This document shows, in pieces, positions 56,101-63,556 of a stretch of DNA of 64,000 bases (its first letter is position 1; each line of letters starts with the position of its first letter). The notes under the pieces were generated by a model, which did not search any database, was not told where the DNA came from, and saw nothing but the letters and a program-made list of their open reading frames with translations. The translations under genes were made by a program, and so were the position numbers. The stretch is from Phycisphaera sp. (lineage in GTDB: Bacteria > Planctomycetota > Phycisphaerae > Phycisphaerales > Zrk34): the NCBI GenBank assembly GCA_016125285.1, contig WGMA01000065.1, positions 1 through 64,000 of the forward strand. The letters run 5' to 3'.

Positions 56101-57390
56101 CGTCCCGCCGTCCATCCGCAGGCCGTTGGTGCCATTGTCGCTGACCGTCACGCCGCCGATCACCGGGTTCGAGCTCAGGTCCGTGCTGACCGCCGCGTAG
56201 TAGTTGTGCACGAATGTCACATTCGTCAGCGTCGGATCGGAATTGACGATCCGCACGCCGTCGCCGCTCGACTCGCTGATCGTGCTGTTCGTGATCGTCG
56301 TCGCCCCGCCGCCGGAGATCGTCAACGCGTCGTCCAGTCCGTATCGCACCGCCACGTAGTCGAGCGTGTGACCCGTGCCCTGCAGGTACACGTGGCCCCA
56401 GTAGCCCCGACCCGGGCTCGACGCGTCGGCGTCATTGTTCGTGTCACCGCCCACCTCGTCGTCAAGGTAAGACGTGAAGTAGATCGGCGCCATCGACGTG
56501 CCCTGAGCATCCAACACACCGTTGACGATCAGGTCCGCGGCGGTCTGGGTAATCTTGATGACCTGCCCGGCCCCGACCGTCAGCGTCGTGCCCAGCGGCA
56601 CGATCACGTCGGAGCCGATCTGGTAGGTGATGTCCGGGTTGGTCCACGCGCTGTCGACGCCCAGCGTGCCGCCGTCGACCTCCAGCGCATTGAACGCGTT
56701 GTTCGACAACGTGACTCCCGTCACCGTCGGGTTCGAATCGAGGTCCATGCTGATCGCGGCGCTGAGATTGTCGCGGTAGGTGTTGTCGGTCAGCGTCGGG
56801 TTGGCGTTGTCGATGCGCACGCCGTCGCCGGACGAAGCCTCGATGATGGAGTTGCTGATGGACAGCGTACCGCTGTCGACGTGCACCATGTTGTTCAGCC
56901 CGTAGCGGAACTGACCGTAGTCAAAGCTGGCGGACCCGCCCGGCAGCACCACGATCGTGCCCCAATAGCCCGCGCCCGGACTGCTCGCCCCGCCGTCGCC
57001 GTTCGTGTCGCCGCCCGCGGTGTCGTCCTCGTCGGCGGTGAACACGATGTTCTGCCCGGACGTGCCGATGGCGTTGACCGTGCCCTCGATCAGCAGGTCG
57101 ATGCTCGTGCCGTTGAACTTGACCACGGCCCCGGGCTGGATCGTCAGCGTGTTGCCGGCGGCGACCGTGACATCACCCGTGACGCGATAGACGTTTCCCG
57201 CGCTCCACACCGTGCCGTTCGGCAGCGTGCCGCTGACGTTCACCGTACTCATCAGCCATCGCGGCTCGAGGTGCTCGAGCACCGCCAGTTCCCGCGCCCG
57301 CCGCCGACCGTTCCGCCTCGCCTCATCACGCCGCCGCAACCGCATCCGACGCGTCTTCCGCCAGGCCCGGATCTGCCTCGTGATCTTCAT
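47143..57390 (-). CDS. giant multi-domain surface protein (LEPR motif, beta-helix, carboxypeptidase-like repeats, dockerin-like end)
   Basis: A 3415-aa protein from ATG 57390; a GTG 11 codons earlier lacks a Shine-Dalgarno. Residues 30-52 are arginine-rich and end in LEHLEPRWLMS, the planctomycete export motif. Regions in order: parallel beta-helix with five copies of a 188-residue unit (about 250-1010) plus more; CARDB-like domain (about 1300-1400); PPC- and IPT-like domains (about 1430-1630); some ten carboxypeptidase-regulatory-like beta repeats (about 1810-2560); a wholly helical segment (about 2590-2860, AKEVALTFAPFAKALDASVT); a fibronectin-like domain; two calcium-binding dockerin-like repeats (DPDGDG and DVDANG, each with PLTDG); and a C-terminal LLRRIRDGLIDGV. 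The role is probably adhesion or cell-surface assembly; no enzyme motif is seen. It is downstream of the LRR gene. Confidence 0.9.
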   Translation of the reverse strand: MKITRQIRAWRKTRRMRLRRRDEARRNGRRRARELAVLEHLEPRWLMSTVNVSGTLPNGTVWSAGNVYRVTGDVTVAAGNTLTIQPGAVVKFNGTSIDLLIEGTVNAIGTSGQNIVFTADEDDTAGGDTNGDGGASSPGAGYWGTIVVLPGGSASFDYGQFRYGLNNMVHVDSGTLSISNSIIEASSGDGVRIDNANPTLTDNTYRDNLSAAISMDLDSNPTVTGVTLSNNAFNALEVDGGTLGVDSAWTNPDITYQIGSDVIVPLGTTLTVGAGQVIKITQTAADLIVNGVLDAQGTSMAPIYFTSYLDDEVGGDTNNDADASSPGRGYWGHVYLQGTGHTLDYVAVRYGLDDALTISGGGATTITNSTISESSGDGVRIVNSDPTLTNVTFVHNYYAAVSTDLSSNPVIGGVTVSDNGTNGLRMDGGTSTRDLNWTNPDITYQIESNVTIDAAHTLTVAAGQVIKFVGTSNNLIVNGVLDAQGASMAPIYFTHRSDDAVGGDTNNDGSTTTPNRGSWGHVYLQGTGHTLDYVAVRYGLDDALTISGGGATTITNSTISEASGDGVRIVNSDPTLTNVTFVHNYYAAVSTDLSSNPVINGVTVSNNGTNGLRLDGGTSTRDLNWTNPDITYLITSDVAIDAAHTLTVAPGQVIKIDGTSIDLIVNGALDAQGTGAAPIYFTDDTDDAVGGDTNNDGSTTTPNRGSWGHLYLYGDGNTLDFVTVRYGLDNEFTISGATNTTITNSAFSESGGDGLRIENADPTLTDVTFVHNYYAAVSTDLSSNPVISGVTVSNNGTNGLRLDGGTSTRDLDWTNPDITYLIVADVTIDAAHTLTVAPGQVIKIDGTSTDLFVNGALDAQGTSMASIYFTDDADDTIGGDTNNDGSASTPGQGYWGHVFLQGTSHTLDHVTLRHGLDNELTVSGAGVTTISNSTIAESGGDGLRLEGSSPTLTNLTFIHNYYSAVSTDLSSDPVISGVTMINNGTNGMYLDGGTLPGSATLDNADIVHVIGSGDLAVAMGDTLTIGPGVVFKFVGTSSDLHVSGTLIVNGGADAPVYFTSLRDDAIGGDTNNDGAASLPYKGIWGRINLNAVGGANVIDHAHVSYGLDASINVFGDLTLTNSVVRESGYDGVEVNGGAAMLAGNLIVNNYNSGVTAYGGAVLTAINNTVDGNTYGVNTDTAGLVTLANNSITFNSYRGVRIVNGASDLTFNDVYNPAAVNYEGPVDPTDANGNTSVDPRYFSRANLNFQLRSGSSLIDSADGDAAPMLDFFGNARFDDPNVINFGIGADPFVDRGAFERQAISTSDIDLATVAVDGPQTGTEGDLVSISWTVQNVGIASALGSWHDAIYLSVDGVWTPDDVKIGELEHVGDLGPGETYDAMLNVTLPGALPGDYNIIVRTNDRYEVFEALELLNNPLAAGELLTLDLPQLPFGAPVMGQLAAGDTKLYRVPAPQGADLTIDLDGPTGVFNELYISFEEVPTRQNFDARGVRPGESDQTVSIAGTREGEYIVMVRTAKGTGTPSYTITATLAGFGITSVGPVSGSNTGEVTITIEGSQFDVNSTPRLIDDTGATITATDVYFVDSGRIAATFDLTGAALGPADVEVVNTGNVVTSLPDGFSVIDGDPGALSTRLVVPGRVRLGRSFTGYIEYSNIGDTDLTAPILQISAVNGFSSLGTTDAASSGSTLLIIGASDAAPAGVLPPGATVRVPIYGRADGIGDETVDLDIGQLTDTAVPWAAMEPTLRPDGMTMEEFAPLYAEIQARAGATYAEYADAIADAVTQLTPDGSTATSLDQVFQFIVSQAIADLSNSVDGRLFLNSDADPLSGAALTLYDADTDTAVIATSLADGTFTFADVPDGTYDLSVTGFAIPSTHVTVAGGDMSLGDVIATHEAQITGGVLLGSFGVPLVNTMVMAVSDTGDVFTSDTADGGRYVLDGLPAGTYRLIAGGAPFTTQIVDGLVVAAGQQVRNRNFVLEQDATISGTLTGLIGPLSAGGAVSIVDDNGEVLAGDEPDVNGDYLISGLSAGTYDLRVDVAGYARQVMQVTVTTNQSLANVDVALVESGQITGTLTDTDMTPLEGQLVEVLSGDDVVSVQITGAAGCFTIDHIVPGDYSVRVSIEDRAPQSVDVTVMAGQSVVADLMLGAAGTIVGNVEDAGAQPVGGALVTAIASDGTRTSVTTDDNGDYRINDLGFDAFDVVLGDPDAGGLAVQSVTLNGGAPDATADFVLPVAATISGAVFEADGTTPVPDVTVELFQNDRHVMQAQTDAAGNYVFRLLITGTFGLAAIDDVGDRIFETSTATVSGGAPAADVDFVAGAEAIYGTVNDAVMGGTLEGATVSLLQEVADGDFNLVAQTETDASGNYAFLNVAPGDYRVFAEFDGRAFAETMVTVTDSGGPPPDVMDVTLDLGASTSIGGRITDTTTGDPMPGVSVRVARDGESGFVAFGETDGNGDYMVSGLPAGSYKATFAMDGRRRKTTGVLSTSASSTTVANASIAESNSSVEGQVLAGGRPVANATIVAIDSFGQVAETTFSGADGGYVFDELDPGTFTIDVTSSGSQPLVGDTVDVFDSQTTNADLLLNNAASDDANSTFNRIARTVDWLREQPVNAIEWVVDAYNDIFNPVEKLADHPSGVPAPSEGCEAHVSRATNALAGADEQFKLWQDAQRNYLPKFAAIEGVGNFLIFAKEVALTFAPFAKALDASVTALRLGKKAIKSKEYIEAVNSALKILDNAGIGNDVVNIVNASSDAFDAFRGGMITEDAIVGHALNIFGAATNLAGKIAEISVELGKLTLKNGNKIGEIATVLGVAGGILSSFMQAISSYEDTVATLKDLAQAKKTYENRLAEYTAAVGRANTLIAAVVACNKFIDDGHVGPPPPPPTFTPGNSNPQTIRTSFDPNDKTSGGFGDDGFTRTGAIPYLIQFENDPDLGATLPAQEVFVTDPLDANLDLTTVEFTGFGFDNMEFEIPAGLSFYQDIIDLRPQGVELLVFVTFDVDPDTRVLSATFSSIDPLTGQLPDDIDAGFLPVNDEMIHNGEGFFTYTVKPIEGLPVGTVITNQAEIVFDVNDPILTPIATNKIDDETPTSAVDALPGATSSTEFMVSWTGDDGAGAGIAAYNVYYTDDGGPLTMLAEQTTDTSMMFTGVEGHTYTFYSTARDNVGLVEPPPLAPDASTIIQLINLDPDGDGLIQPLTDGILVIRFLAGFTGSVLTDGATGAGATRTDPAEIFAFLETGLNTMLDVDANGGAQPLTDGILIIRYLAGFTGSVLTAGAIGAGATRDDPTVIDSFLDGYNPPPPQAPLIAEPPALEPLVAEPSTPPADTDSTRPESTKVQRLVDLIGQHAGSGGLGDAAGLFGGPAADSLFDAPGGLGDAGFDAVFEAWRRNDGPASLGMLRNRRFGVVDLLRRIRDGLIDGV
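54373..56634. repeat. 564-bp in-frame tandem repeat array
   Basis: The GATGTC-type segment encoding NPDITY lies at 54373, 54937, 55501, 56065 and 56629, exactly 564 bases apart each time. A second marker, CGAGCTCAG, lies at 54478, 55042, 55606 and 56170, also 564 apart. The unit is 188 codons with no indel at either marker. The middle units are nearly identical in DNA, so the array expanded recently; the outer ones have drifted. Confidence 0.95.
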
Positions 57391-57624
57391 GATCGCACTT
57401 GGCTCCCGCTCGTAAAGTTCCACACCCCAACGCGACCACGAGACAACACCGCGTCATGACACGCCGTTGCCGGACTGAGTGTGTTTAGCGTCTCCCTGAG
57501 GCTGTCCCGTGGGTCCCCAATACCACCAATATGGCCTAATCTCGACCAGAAAGCCACAGCCCACGAGATTTTAAAACAGGCTCCGCCGGGCGCCCATCGA
57601 TCGACCGCGCCAGGCCGCAACGGA

Positions 57625-58488
57625 TCACTGGCCGTTCGACTTGCGCGGCAACTGCGGCGGCCCCTCGGCGCCCTCGTTCGCGACCGCGACCGCGACGTCC
57701 GGCCGCGCCCCGCGGAACGCCGCAACCGCCTCCGCGGACACCGATTTGCGACGGGCGTCGATCAGCAACCCCTTCAGCGTCTTGATGCCCGCGATCGCCT
57801 TGAAGTGCTCCGCCGTGAACGTGCTCGCGTTCTCCAGGCTCAGCGTCGTCAGCGGCAGCTTCTGCAGCACGGCCAGGCCGGCCGGCGTGATCGTGGTCTC
57901 CGTGCCGCGCGGCGCGCTGAAGTCGAGCCGCAGCGTTTCGAGCTTCGGGAACTGCGACGCGATGTGCGCCAGGTGCGTGTCGTCCGGCTCCAGCGGCGAG
58001 TGATACCAGTTGCCGTACGTCAGGTTCGGCAGGTCGTGCAGCGACAGGATCGCGTCGCGCTGCTTGGCGACGTCGTCGCGGTTCTTGTCACGCAGCCCCA
58101 TGCAGCCGCCGATCGTCAGCGACTCCACCGGCAGCCCCGAGAAGTGCTCCAGCGTCGCGAACCCGTGGCCGTGCCAGATCGACAGCCGCTTGAGGTTCGG
58201 CAGCTTCTTGAGGAAGCCCCACTGCGTCTCGGTCAGCGGCGCGGCGTTGAGGCCCATCTGCTCCACGTGCGTCAGCAGGCCGATCAGCTGGTACTCGTCA
58301 ACGGTCAACTCCGGCTTGCCGCGCGACATTACGCGCACCGCGTGCCCGTCCTTGTCGAGGCTGATCTCGACCTCCTTCGCCTTCAGGTACGCGATCGCCC
58401 CCGCCTCGTCCGTCGGCAGGTCCCCGGCGCGCAGCACGCCGGCGCACATCGCCACGATCAACACCGCCGCGGTCACTCGCGCCATCAT
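57625..58488 (-). CDS. secreted leucine-rich-repeat protein
   Basis: A 287-aa protein with a signal peptide (ARVTAAVLIVAMCAGVLRAG). Leucine-rich units: LPNLKRLSIWHGHGFATLEH, LPVESLTIGGCMGL, LPNLTYGNWYH, FPKLETLRLDFSAPRG and LPLTTLSLENASTF. The last third before the tail may pack as the LRR cap. The ATG at 58488 overlaps the DUF1552 stop in an ATGA. It is the last gene of the DUF1592-DUF1552-LRR operon. LRR proteins are common in planctomycetes; the partner is unknown. Confidence 0.85.
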   Translation of the reverse strand: MMARVTAAVLIVAMCAGVLRAGDLPTDEAGAIAYLKAKEVEISLDKDGHAVRVMSRGKPELTVDEYQLIGLLTHVEQMGLNAAPLTETQWGFLKKLPNLKRLSIWHGHGFATLEHFSGLPVESLTIGGCMGLRDKNRDDVAKQRDAILSLHDLPNLTYGNWYHSPLEPDDTHLAHIASQFPKLETLRLDFSAPRGTETTITPAGLAVLQKLPLTTLSLENASTFTAEHFKAIAGIKTLKGLLIDARRKSVSAEAVAAFRGARPDVAVAVANEGAEGPPQLPRKSNGQ

Positions 58489-59729
58489 CCGATCTCCAGT
58501 CCCTTCAGCGGCCCCGTCGACGTTGCAAACGCCTTGTCCGCCATGCCCAGTTGATTCAGCACGCTCACGTAAAGATTGCACAGCGGTACGGTGCTCGGCT
58601 CGAACACGAGGTGCTGGCCGTGGTTGTACCGCCCGCCGAGCAGCAGCGCCGGCAGGTCCTTGTTCGAGTGGTTCGACGCGTTGCCGAGGTTCGACGTGAC
58701 GATGATCGACGTGCGATCCAGCAGCGTCGCGCCGCCCTCCTTCGTGTCGCGCAGCTTCGTCAGCAGGCGGGCGAGCTCGATGAAGAACTGCTTCTCGATG
58801 AGCTTGAGCTGTGCGATGTTGCCGGGGTCCTTGCCGTGGTGACTCAGGCCGTGGTACGGATTGGTCACGCCGGGGATGTTCACGCGGTTCTGCTCGAAGT
58901 AACCGAACGTGATGACGCGCGTCGAGTCCGTCTTGAACGCCAGGTGCGTCATATCGCACACGTTCTGCATCTGCGTAATGATCTCGGCGCTGTCGGTCGG
59001 GTCCTTCGGCGCGGGAGCGTCGACCTGCGGCTTGGGTGTGTGCACCCACTTCTCAGCCTTCGCCAGGCGACGCTCCGTCTCGTGCAGCGACTCGTAATAC
59101 TCCTGCAGCTTCTGACGGTCCGTGGTCGACAGCTTCGGCTCGAGTTCCTTCGCCTGCTGATCAACCAGCGACACGATGCTCTTGCCCTTGCGGATCTCCC
59201 GCACGGCGCGGTCGGCGTTGGCCTTGTCGTCGCCGACGAACAGCTTCGCGTAGACCCGCGCCATCTTCGACTCCGCGGGCACCATCGTCCCGCTGTCGGT
59301 CCAGCTGAACGAGTTCGCCCCGGCCGACAGCGGCAGCGCGTCGAACCGTGTCTCGGCGCCGATATGCGCCGCGACGTACTGGTCCAGCGACCGCGTGTTC
59401 TTTTTCGTCGACGGCACGCCGGTGAACACACGCGACTCGGCCGAGTGCCCGCCGTTGACGCCAGGGTGATCGAGGCCGGAGATCACGGTGTACTGCTTGC
59501 GAAACCCGTCGATGACAGACAGGTACTCCGACGCCTCGTAGTCGGGCCCCGCAGCGGTCGGCGTCAGCGCGTCGTGGTACAGGCTCAGCGGCAGGCAGAT
59601 CATCAGCAGCCGCTGCGGGCCGCCCTCCGCCGTGCCCGCCGCGTGCGCGAACCCGCCGAGCGACTCGAGCCACGGCACCGCCATCGCCGCGCCCGTCGCC
59701 TTCATCATGCTTCGTCTGGAAATGCCCAT
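58485..59729 (-). CDS. DUF1552 protein, second copy
   Basis: A 414-aa paralogue of the gene at 29796. The N-terminus MGISRRSMMKATGAAMAVPWL is a twin-arginine signal. Family stretches match: LMICLPLSLYHDALTPT, VISGLDHPGVNGGHSAES, FTGVPST, then PYHGLSHHGKDPGNIAQL and the SIIVTSNLGNASNHSNKDLP segment. The frame is open far upstream (to 60626), but that part lies inside the DUF1592 gene and is not used. It starts 30 bases after that gene. Confidence 0.92.
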   Translation of the reverse strand: MGISRRSMMKATGAAMAVPWLESLGGFAHAAGTAEGGPQRLLMICLPLSLYHDALTPTAAGPDYEASEYLSVIDGFRKQYTVISGLDHPGVNGGHSAESRVFTGVPSTKKNTRSLDQYVAAHIGAETRFDALPLSAGANSFSWTDSGTMVPAESKMARVYAKLFVGDDKANADRAVREIRKGKSIVSLVDQQAKELEPKLSTTDRQKLQEYYESLHETERRLAKAEKWVHTPKPQVDAPAPKDPTDSAEIITQMQNVCDMTHLAFKTDSTRVITFGYFEQNRVNIPGVTNPYHGLSHHGKDPGNIAQLKLIEKQFFIELARLLTKLRDTKEGGATLLDRTSIIVTSNLGNASNHSNKDLPALLLGGRYNHGQHLVFEPSTVPLCNLYVSVLNQLGMADKAFATSTGPLKGLEIG

Positions 59730-59758
59730 CTGCGTGTCCTCTCCGGTCGGTGTCTCGG

Positions 59759-62206
59759 TCACGGTTTGCGGAACAGCTCGCTGGTCACCAGCGCGTGGAT
59801 CATCGTCTTGAGGCCCGCATGTCTGGCCTGTGTCTCGGCGGCGATATCGCGGACGTACTGCTCGTCGACGAATCCCATCGCGCGGCCCAACGCGTACGTC
59901 GACAGCGTCCGAGCCACGTTCTCGCACACCAGGTCCTGCCGCTTGAGCAGCAGCGCGCGGAAGCCGCGGAAGTCGTCGTACGCGCCGAGCTTCGGCAGCG
60001 TGTCGCTCGCCACGACGGTCTGCCCGTCGACGAGCTTCGGGCGATCCGGGTCGCGTGTCGGCTCCAGGGCGCGGTACTTGTCGCGCCACTGGCCGATCAC
60101 GTCGAAGTTTTCCAGCGCCATGCCGTACGGATCGATCTTGCTGTGACACGCGGCGCACTGCTCGATGTTGCGGTGCGCGGCGAGCTGCTGCTGGATGGTG
60201 CTCGCGCCGCGGATGTCGGGCTCGATCGCCGGCACGTCGGGCGGCGGCGGCGAGGGCGGCGTGCCGAGCAGACGTCGCAGCAGCCAAACGCCGCGGACGA
60301 CCGGCGACGTGACCGTGCCGTTCGACGTGACGTTGAGGACGCTCGCCTGCGTCAGCAGCCCGCCACGCACCGTCTGCTGCTTGTCCAGCGCGACGCGGCG
60401 GAACTGGTTGCCTTTCACGTCGGGGATGCCGTAGTGCCTGGCAAGCCGGTCGTTGAGCATCGCCCAGTCGGAGTCGATGAGGTTCGACAGCGGCAGGTCC
60501 TTGTCGAGCATCTCGCGGAAGAACGCACGCGTCTCGTCGACCATCGCGCGCTCGAGCTCCTCGTCGTACTCGGGGTACAGCTTGGCGTCCGGCTGCATGT
60601 CGCCCACGCGATCGACGTCGAGCCACTGTCCAACGAAGTCGCGCAGGAAGCGATCAGACCTACCGTCGGCAAGCATGCGATCGACCTGGGCGTGCAGCAC
60701 GCCGGGCTCCATCAGCTTGCCCGACGCCGCGAGCCGGTACAGCGTGTCGTCCGGCGCCGAACGCCACAGAAAGTACGACAGCCGGTTGGCGATCGCGTAC
60801 GCGTCGGGGTTCGCGCCGACCTCGACGTGGTACAGGAAATGCGGCGACACCATCATCGCCTTGACGGTGTACCGGAACGCGTCGAGCGGCTGCATGTCGC
60901 TCCGCGCGGCCTTGTAGAAATCGACGTACTGACCGACCACCGCCTCACTCACCGGCCGACGGAACAGCCGCGGCGCTAGCTCCGCGAACACCCGCGGCAT
61001 GTCGTCGTCCGTCAGCGCCTTCGCGTCACGCTCGCCCAGCAGCGTGCGGTGACCACGCGGCGGCCACTGCTCGATCAGCGGGCCCTCCATCTCCATCGCG
61101 TGGATCGCGACCACCGCCTCCTTGTTGTCCGCGATGTGCGAGCCCCACATCCAGTTCGGCCCGTCCTGCATCGACAGGCGGATCTGCTGGTTCGGCTGGA
61201 GGTACACCCGGTACTCGGCCTCGACCGGCGTCTCGTCGGTGTACTGCACCACACCCGCGACCTGCGGGATGTCCGCCTGACCGAACGAGCCGTACTCGAT
61301 CTGCAGACGGAACGTGTGGTGGTCCGGGTTCCGCGCCGCGTAGCCGACCACCTTGAAGCGGTACCACCCGGCCTCGCGCACCGGGAACAGGTGCCGCGTC
61401 TCGGGCTTCATGTACTTCATCGGGATCAGCTCGTCCTCGCCGTACTTCGGGTAGTAGCCGTGCCCGTAGTTGCCCTTGGCGCGCTCGGCTTCCTGTTTCT
61501 TGCGCTCGAACTCCGACGGCGGGTGCTTCTTGCGGTACTCCTCCTGCCGCTTCTCGTTCTCCTCGATCTGCACGTTGTGGTCGGCCAGCGAGAACGCGAG
61601 CATCTTCGTCTCGGGGCGGGGCTTGGTGACGATCGCGCGGTCCAGCACGTAGTCCGCCGCGGCCATGTACTGATCGACCTGCTCGGCGGACAGGGCCAGC
61701 GACGCGCCGATGTTGTCGAACCCCTCGGACTTCGCGTCGGCGGGGAACGCCTCGGCGAAATCGCCGCGCACGTCGAACAGGTCCTCGATCGTGTACTGGT
61801 ACTCCGTGCGGTTGAGGCGACGCAGCACGACCTCGTCGGCGTGACCGCCCAGCATCCGCCGCGCGCGACGCAGCTCGCCCTCGATCCACTCCGTCACCGG
61901 CTCGACCTCCGCGGCCTTGGGCTGCTTCGCCTTCTCCGGCGGCATGTCGCCGAGGCTGAGGTTGTCGCGGACGAGCTGCCAGTACTCCGCGTCCTCGCGC
62001 GTCGTCGACACCTTCAGCATCGTGTCGACACGGAAGTCGCCCTTGTGCTTTTTCGGGCCGTGGCAGTCGATGCAGTAGGCGTTGAAGAATCGATTCGCCA
62101 CGTCGGGGATCTTCGTCGGCGGCTCCGCGGCGTGGACCGACGCCGCGCACGTCAGGCTCAGCACCGCCACGAACGTCAAGCGATTCAGGAAAGCTGAAGA
62201 ATTCAT
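59759..62206 (-). CDS. planctomycete cytochrome c protein (DUF1587/1595/1592/1588/1585), second copy
   Basis: An 815-aa paralogue of the gene at 26861, but with a plain signal peptide (FVAVLSLTCAASVHA, cut near residue 27) and no GYF_2 domain or membrane helix. The haem site is Cys45-I-D-Cys48-His49 (PSCyt1), then DUF1587 (LRRLNRTEYQYTIEDLF), a beta carbohydrate-binding-like insert with a Lys/Glu-rich loop (EENEKRQEEYRKKHPPSE), DUF1595, DUF1592, DUF1588 with a second CAACH and PYGMALENFDVIGQWR, and DUF1585. It is the first gene of an operon with DUF1552 and LRR genes. A longer frame to 62467 runs through the tRNA gene and is not coding. Confidence 0.93.
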   Translation of the reverse strand: MNSSAFLNRLTFVAVLSLTCAASVHAAEPPTKIPDVANRFFNAYCIDCHGPKKHKGDFRVDTMLKVSTTREDAEYWQLVRDNLSLGDMPPEKAKQPKAAEVEPVTEWIEGELRRARRMLGGHADEVVLRRLNRTEYQYTIEDLFDVRGDFAEAFPADAKSEGFDNIGASLALSAEQVDQYMAAADYVLDRAIVTKPRPETKMLAFSLADHNVQIEENEKRQEEYRKKHPPSEFERKKQEAERAKGNYGHGYYPKYGEDELIPMKYMKPETRHLFPVREAGWYRFKVVGYAARNPDHHTFRLQIEYGSFGQADIPQVAGVVQYTDETPVEAEYRVYLQPNQQIRLSMQDGPNWMWGSHIADNKEAVVAIHAMEMEGPLIEQWPPRGHRTLLGERDAKALTDDDMPRVFAELAPRLFRRPVSEAVVGQYVDFYKAARSDMQPLDAFRYTVKAMMVSPHFLYHVEVGANPDAYAIANRLSYFLWRSAPDDTLYRLAASGKLMEPGVLHAQVDRMLADGRSDRFLRDFVGQWLDVDRVGDMQPDAKLYPEYDEELERAMVDETRAFFREMLDKDLPLSNLIDSDWAMLNDRLARHYGIPDVKGNQFRRVALDKQQTVRGGLLTQASVLNVTSNGTVTSPVVRGVWLLRRLLGTPPSPPPPDVPAIEPDIRGASTIQQQLAAHRNIEQCAACHSKIDPYGMALENFDVIGQWRDKYRALEPTRDPDRPKLVDGQTVVASDTLPKLGAYDDFRGFRALLLKRQDLVCENVARTLSTYALGRAMGFVDEQYVRDIAAETQARHAGLKTMIHALVTSELFRKP

Positions 62207-62366
62207 CGTGTGCCCAGTGTGCTCGTCGACCCGCCCCGGGCTACGTATCCGAGGCGTACCGCACGCGTCTATCCACCATCTGCACGCACCGGCCGCATCC
62301 GCCGGTCGCCGCACGTAATTATTTGCACATCCGCGACCAGGCGTTACAGGCGAAATGCGACACACG

Positions 62367-62402
62367 AAAAAACGCCCGCTGTCACGGGCTGACAACGGGC
62401 GT
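62367..62402 (-). terminator. rho-independent terminator after tRNA-Gly
   Basis: On the minus strand ACGCCCG ... CGGGCGT (a 7-bp stem, 62402-62396 and 62378-62372), followed by T6 (62372-62367). It lies eight bases after the tRNA 3' end. Confidence 0.85.
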
Positions 62403-62410
62403 CGTTCAAA

Positions 62411-62482
62411 GCGGGCGACCGGGATCGAACCGGCAACATTCAGCTTGGAAGGCTGACGCTCTACCAATTGAGCTACGCCCGC
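62411..62482 (-). tRNA. tRNA-Gly (anticodon TCC)
   Basis: A complete 72-base cloverleaf on the minus strand. The acceptor stem GCGGGCG / CGCCCGC, D arm GCTC...GAGC, anticodon loop CTTCCAA with anticodon TCC, and T arm GCCGG TTCGATC CCGGT all pair. CCA is not encoded. It reads GGA and probably GGG codons. Confidence 0.97.
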
Positions 62483-62637
62483 AAGTGCGTCACATACTAG
62501 CGGCTGTTCGCCCGTCGTGGCAACGTCGGCGACGCAACATCCCGCGCCGCCTCACCCTTCGACGAATACCCGCGCGGATCACGTTGCGTGCACGCGATGT
62601 TTCGCGACGCGAGCTCGGCAAAATCCGGGGCCGAATC

Positions 62638-62689
62638 TTGACTTGGACGCACCCGAACGATACCCTAACTTTTGTCGAACTTACGTACC
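62638..62689 (+). promoter_or_regulatory. promoter and candidate LexA-type operator of imuA-imuB
   Basis: TTGACT (62638-62643), a 17-base spacer, TACCCT (62661-62666), then CGAAC-TTAC-GTACC (62676-62689). The last is close to the CGAAC-N4-GTTCG SOS box of Gram-positive-type LexA: the left half is perfect and the right half has two mismatches. It lies between the -10 and the imuA ATG (62708), where a repressor would block transcription. The genus-specific LexA site is not known here. Confidence 0.35.
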
Positions 62690-62707
62690 GCTTTCCGCGG
62701 AGTTGAG

Positions 62708-63556
62708 ATGCCCAGTCGGTCGGACATGCAGGCGTTGGTCGAGCAGATGCGACGGCTGACGGACGGGGCGAGCGGAGGGAGATCAAGCGGACGCGAAGCG
62801 GTGATCGCGACGGGCTGGGACGCGGTCGACGAGGCGTTGGGCGACGCGACAGGCGCGGGCGACACACCCGGCGCGACAGGCGGGCTGCGATGCGGCGCGG
62901 TGCACGAGTGGTTCGGCGCCGACGAGCCGCCGCTGTGTGTGCTGGAGCACCTGGCGCGACGCGTGGCGACGCGTGACGCGCGGCGCGTGGTGGTGTGGAT
63001 CGGACGCGCGTGCTGGCCCTACCCGTGGGCGCTGGCGCACGGAAGCGTCGATGTGCTGGGCGAGGCGTTGTGGGTCGACCCGCCCGACGCCGGGGCGCGG
63101 CTGTGGGCGATCGATCAGGCGGCGCGCTGCGCGGGCGTCGCGGCGGTGATCGCCGACGGCAGCGCGTTGACGATGGCCGCGACACGTCGCCTGCAACTCG
63201 CCGCACGAGCCGCGGGCACGCTGGTGCTGCTGAGCCGGCCCGGCCGCGAACGCGACCGGCTCTCCGCGGCGACCACGCGCTGGCTCGTCCGCCCGGCGCG
63301 TTCCCCCACCGGTCGGCCGCGATGGAAGGTCACACTGATCCGATGTAAATCCGCATCGCTCGGCACGGGCTCAGGCTCCGGCGTCACCACACGCGCGGGC
63401 CCGCCGCCGACGTGGCGTCTGGAGTGGGACGATGCAACGGCTGCTATCCATCTGGCTGGCGACGTGGGCGACCGATCGGGTGACGCGACGACGAGCGCGA
63501 CCGAACGGCACGACTCGCGCGACCCAAGCGAACGGCACGAACGCCGATCGGCGTAG
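62708..63556 (+). CDS. imuA: ImuA-like RecA-fold protein of the mutasome
   Basis: A 282-aa protein. ATG 62708 has GGAG five bases upstream; the frame is open 12 codons further. It has the ImuA plan: an N-terminal helix, then a RecA-like core with strands RRVVVWIGRACWPYPWALA, LWVDPPDAGARLWAIDQAAR, VAAVIADGSALTMAATRRLQLAA and GTLVLLSRPGRE, but without a good Walker A (as is typical of ImuA), and a long Arg/Ser-rich tail. ImuA, ImuB and DnaE2 carry out translesion synthesis after DNA damage. Its last 125 bases overlap the start of imuB in another frame. Confidence 0.75.
   Translation: MPSRSDMQALVEQMRRLTDGASGGRSSGREAVIATGWDAVDEALGDATGAGDTPGATGGLRCGAVHEWFGADEPPLCVLEHLARRVATRDARRVVVWIGRACWPYPWALAHGSVDVLGEALWVDPPDAGARLWAIDQAARCAGVAAVIADGSALTMAATRRLQLAARAAGTLVLLSRPGRERDRLSAATTRWLVRPARSPTGRPRWKVTLIRCKSASLGTGSGSGVTTRAGPPPTWRLEWDDATAAIHLAGDVGDRSGDATTSATERHDSRDPSERHERRSA

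Noticed and set aside
54373-56634. CRISPR or IS copies in the 564-bp repeats
   Set aside because: The repeats are in frame within one protein and encode beta-helix modules.
62207-62467. N-terminal extension of the second DUF1592 gene
   Set aside because: It would run through tRNA-Gly and its terminator; a proper signal peptide starts at 62206.
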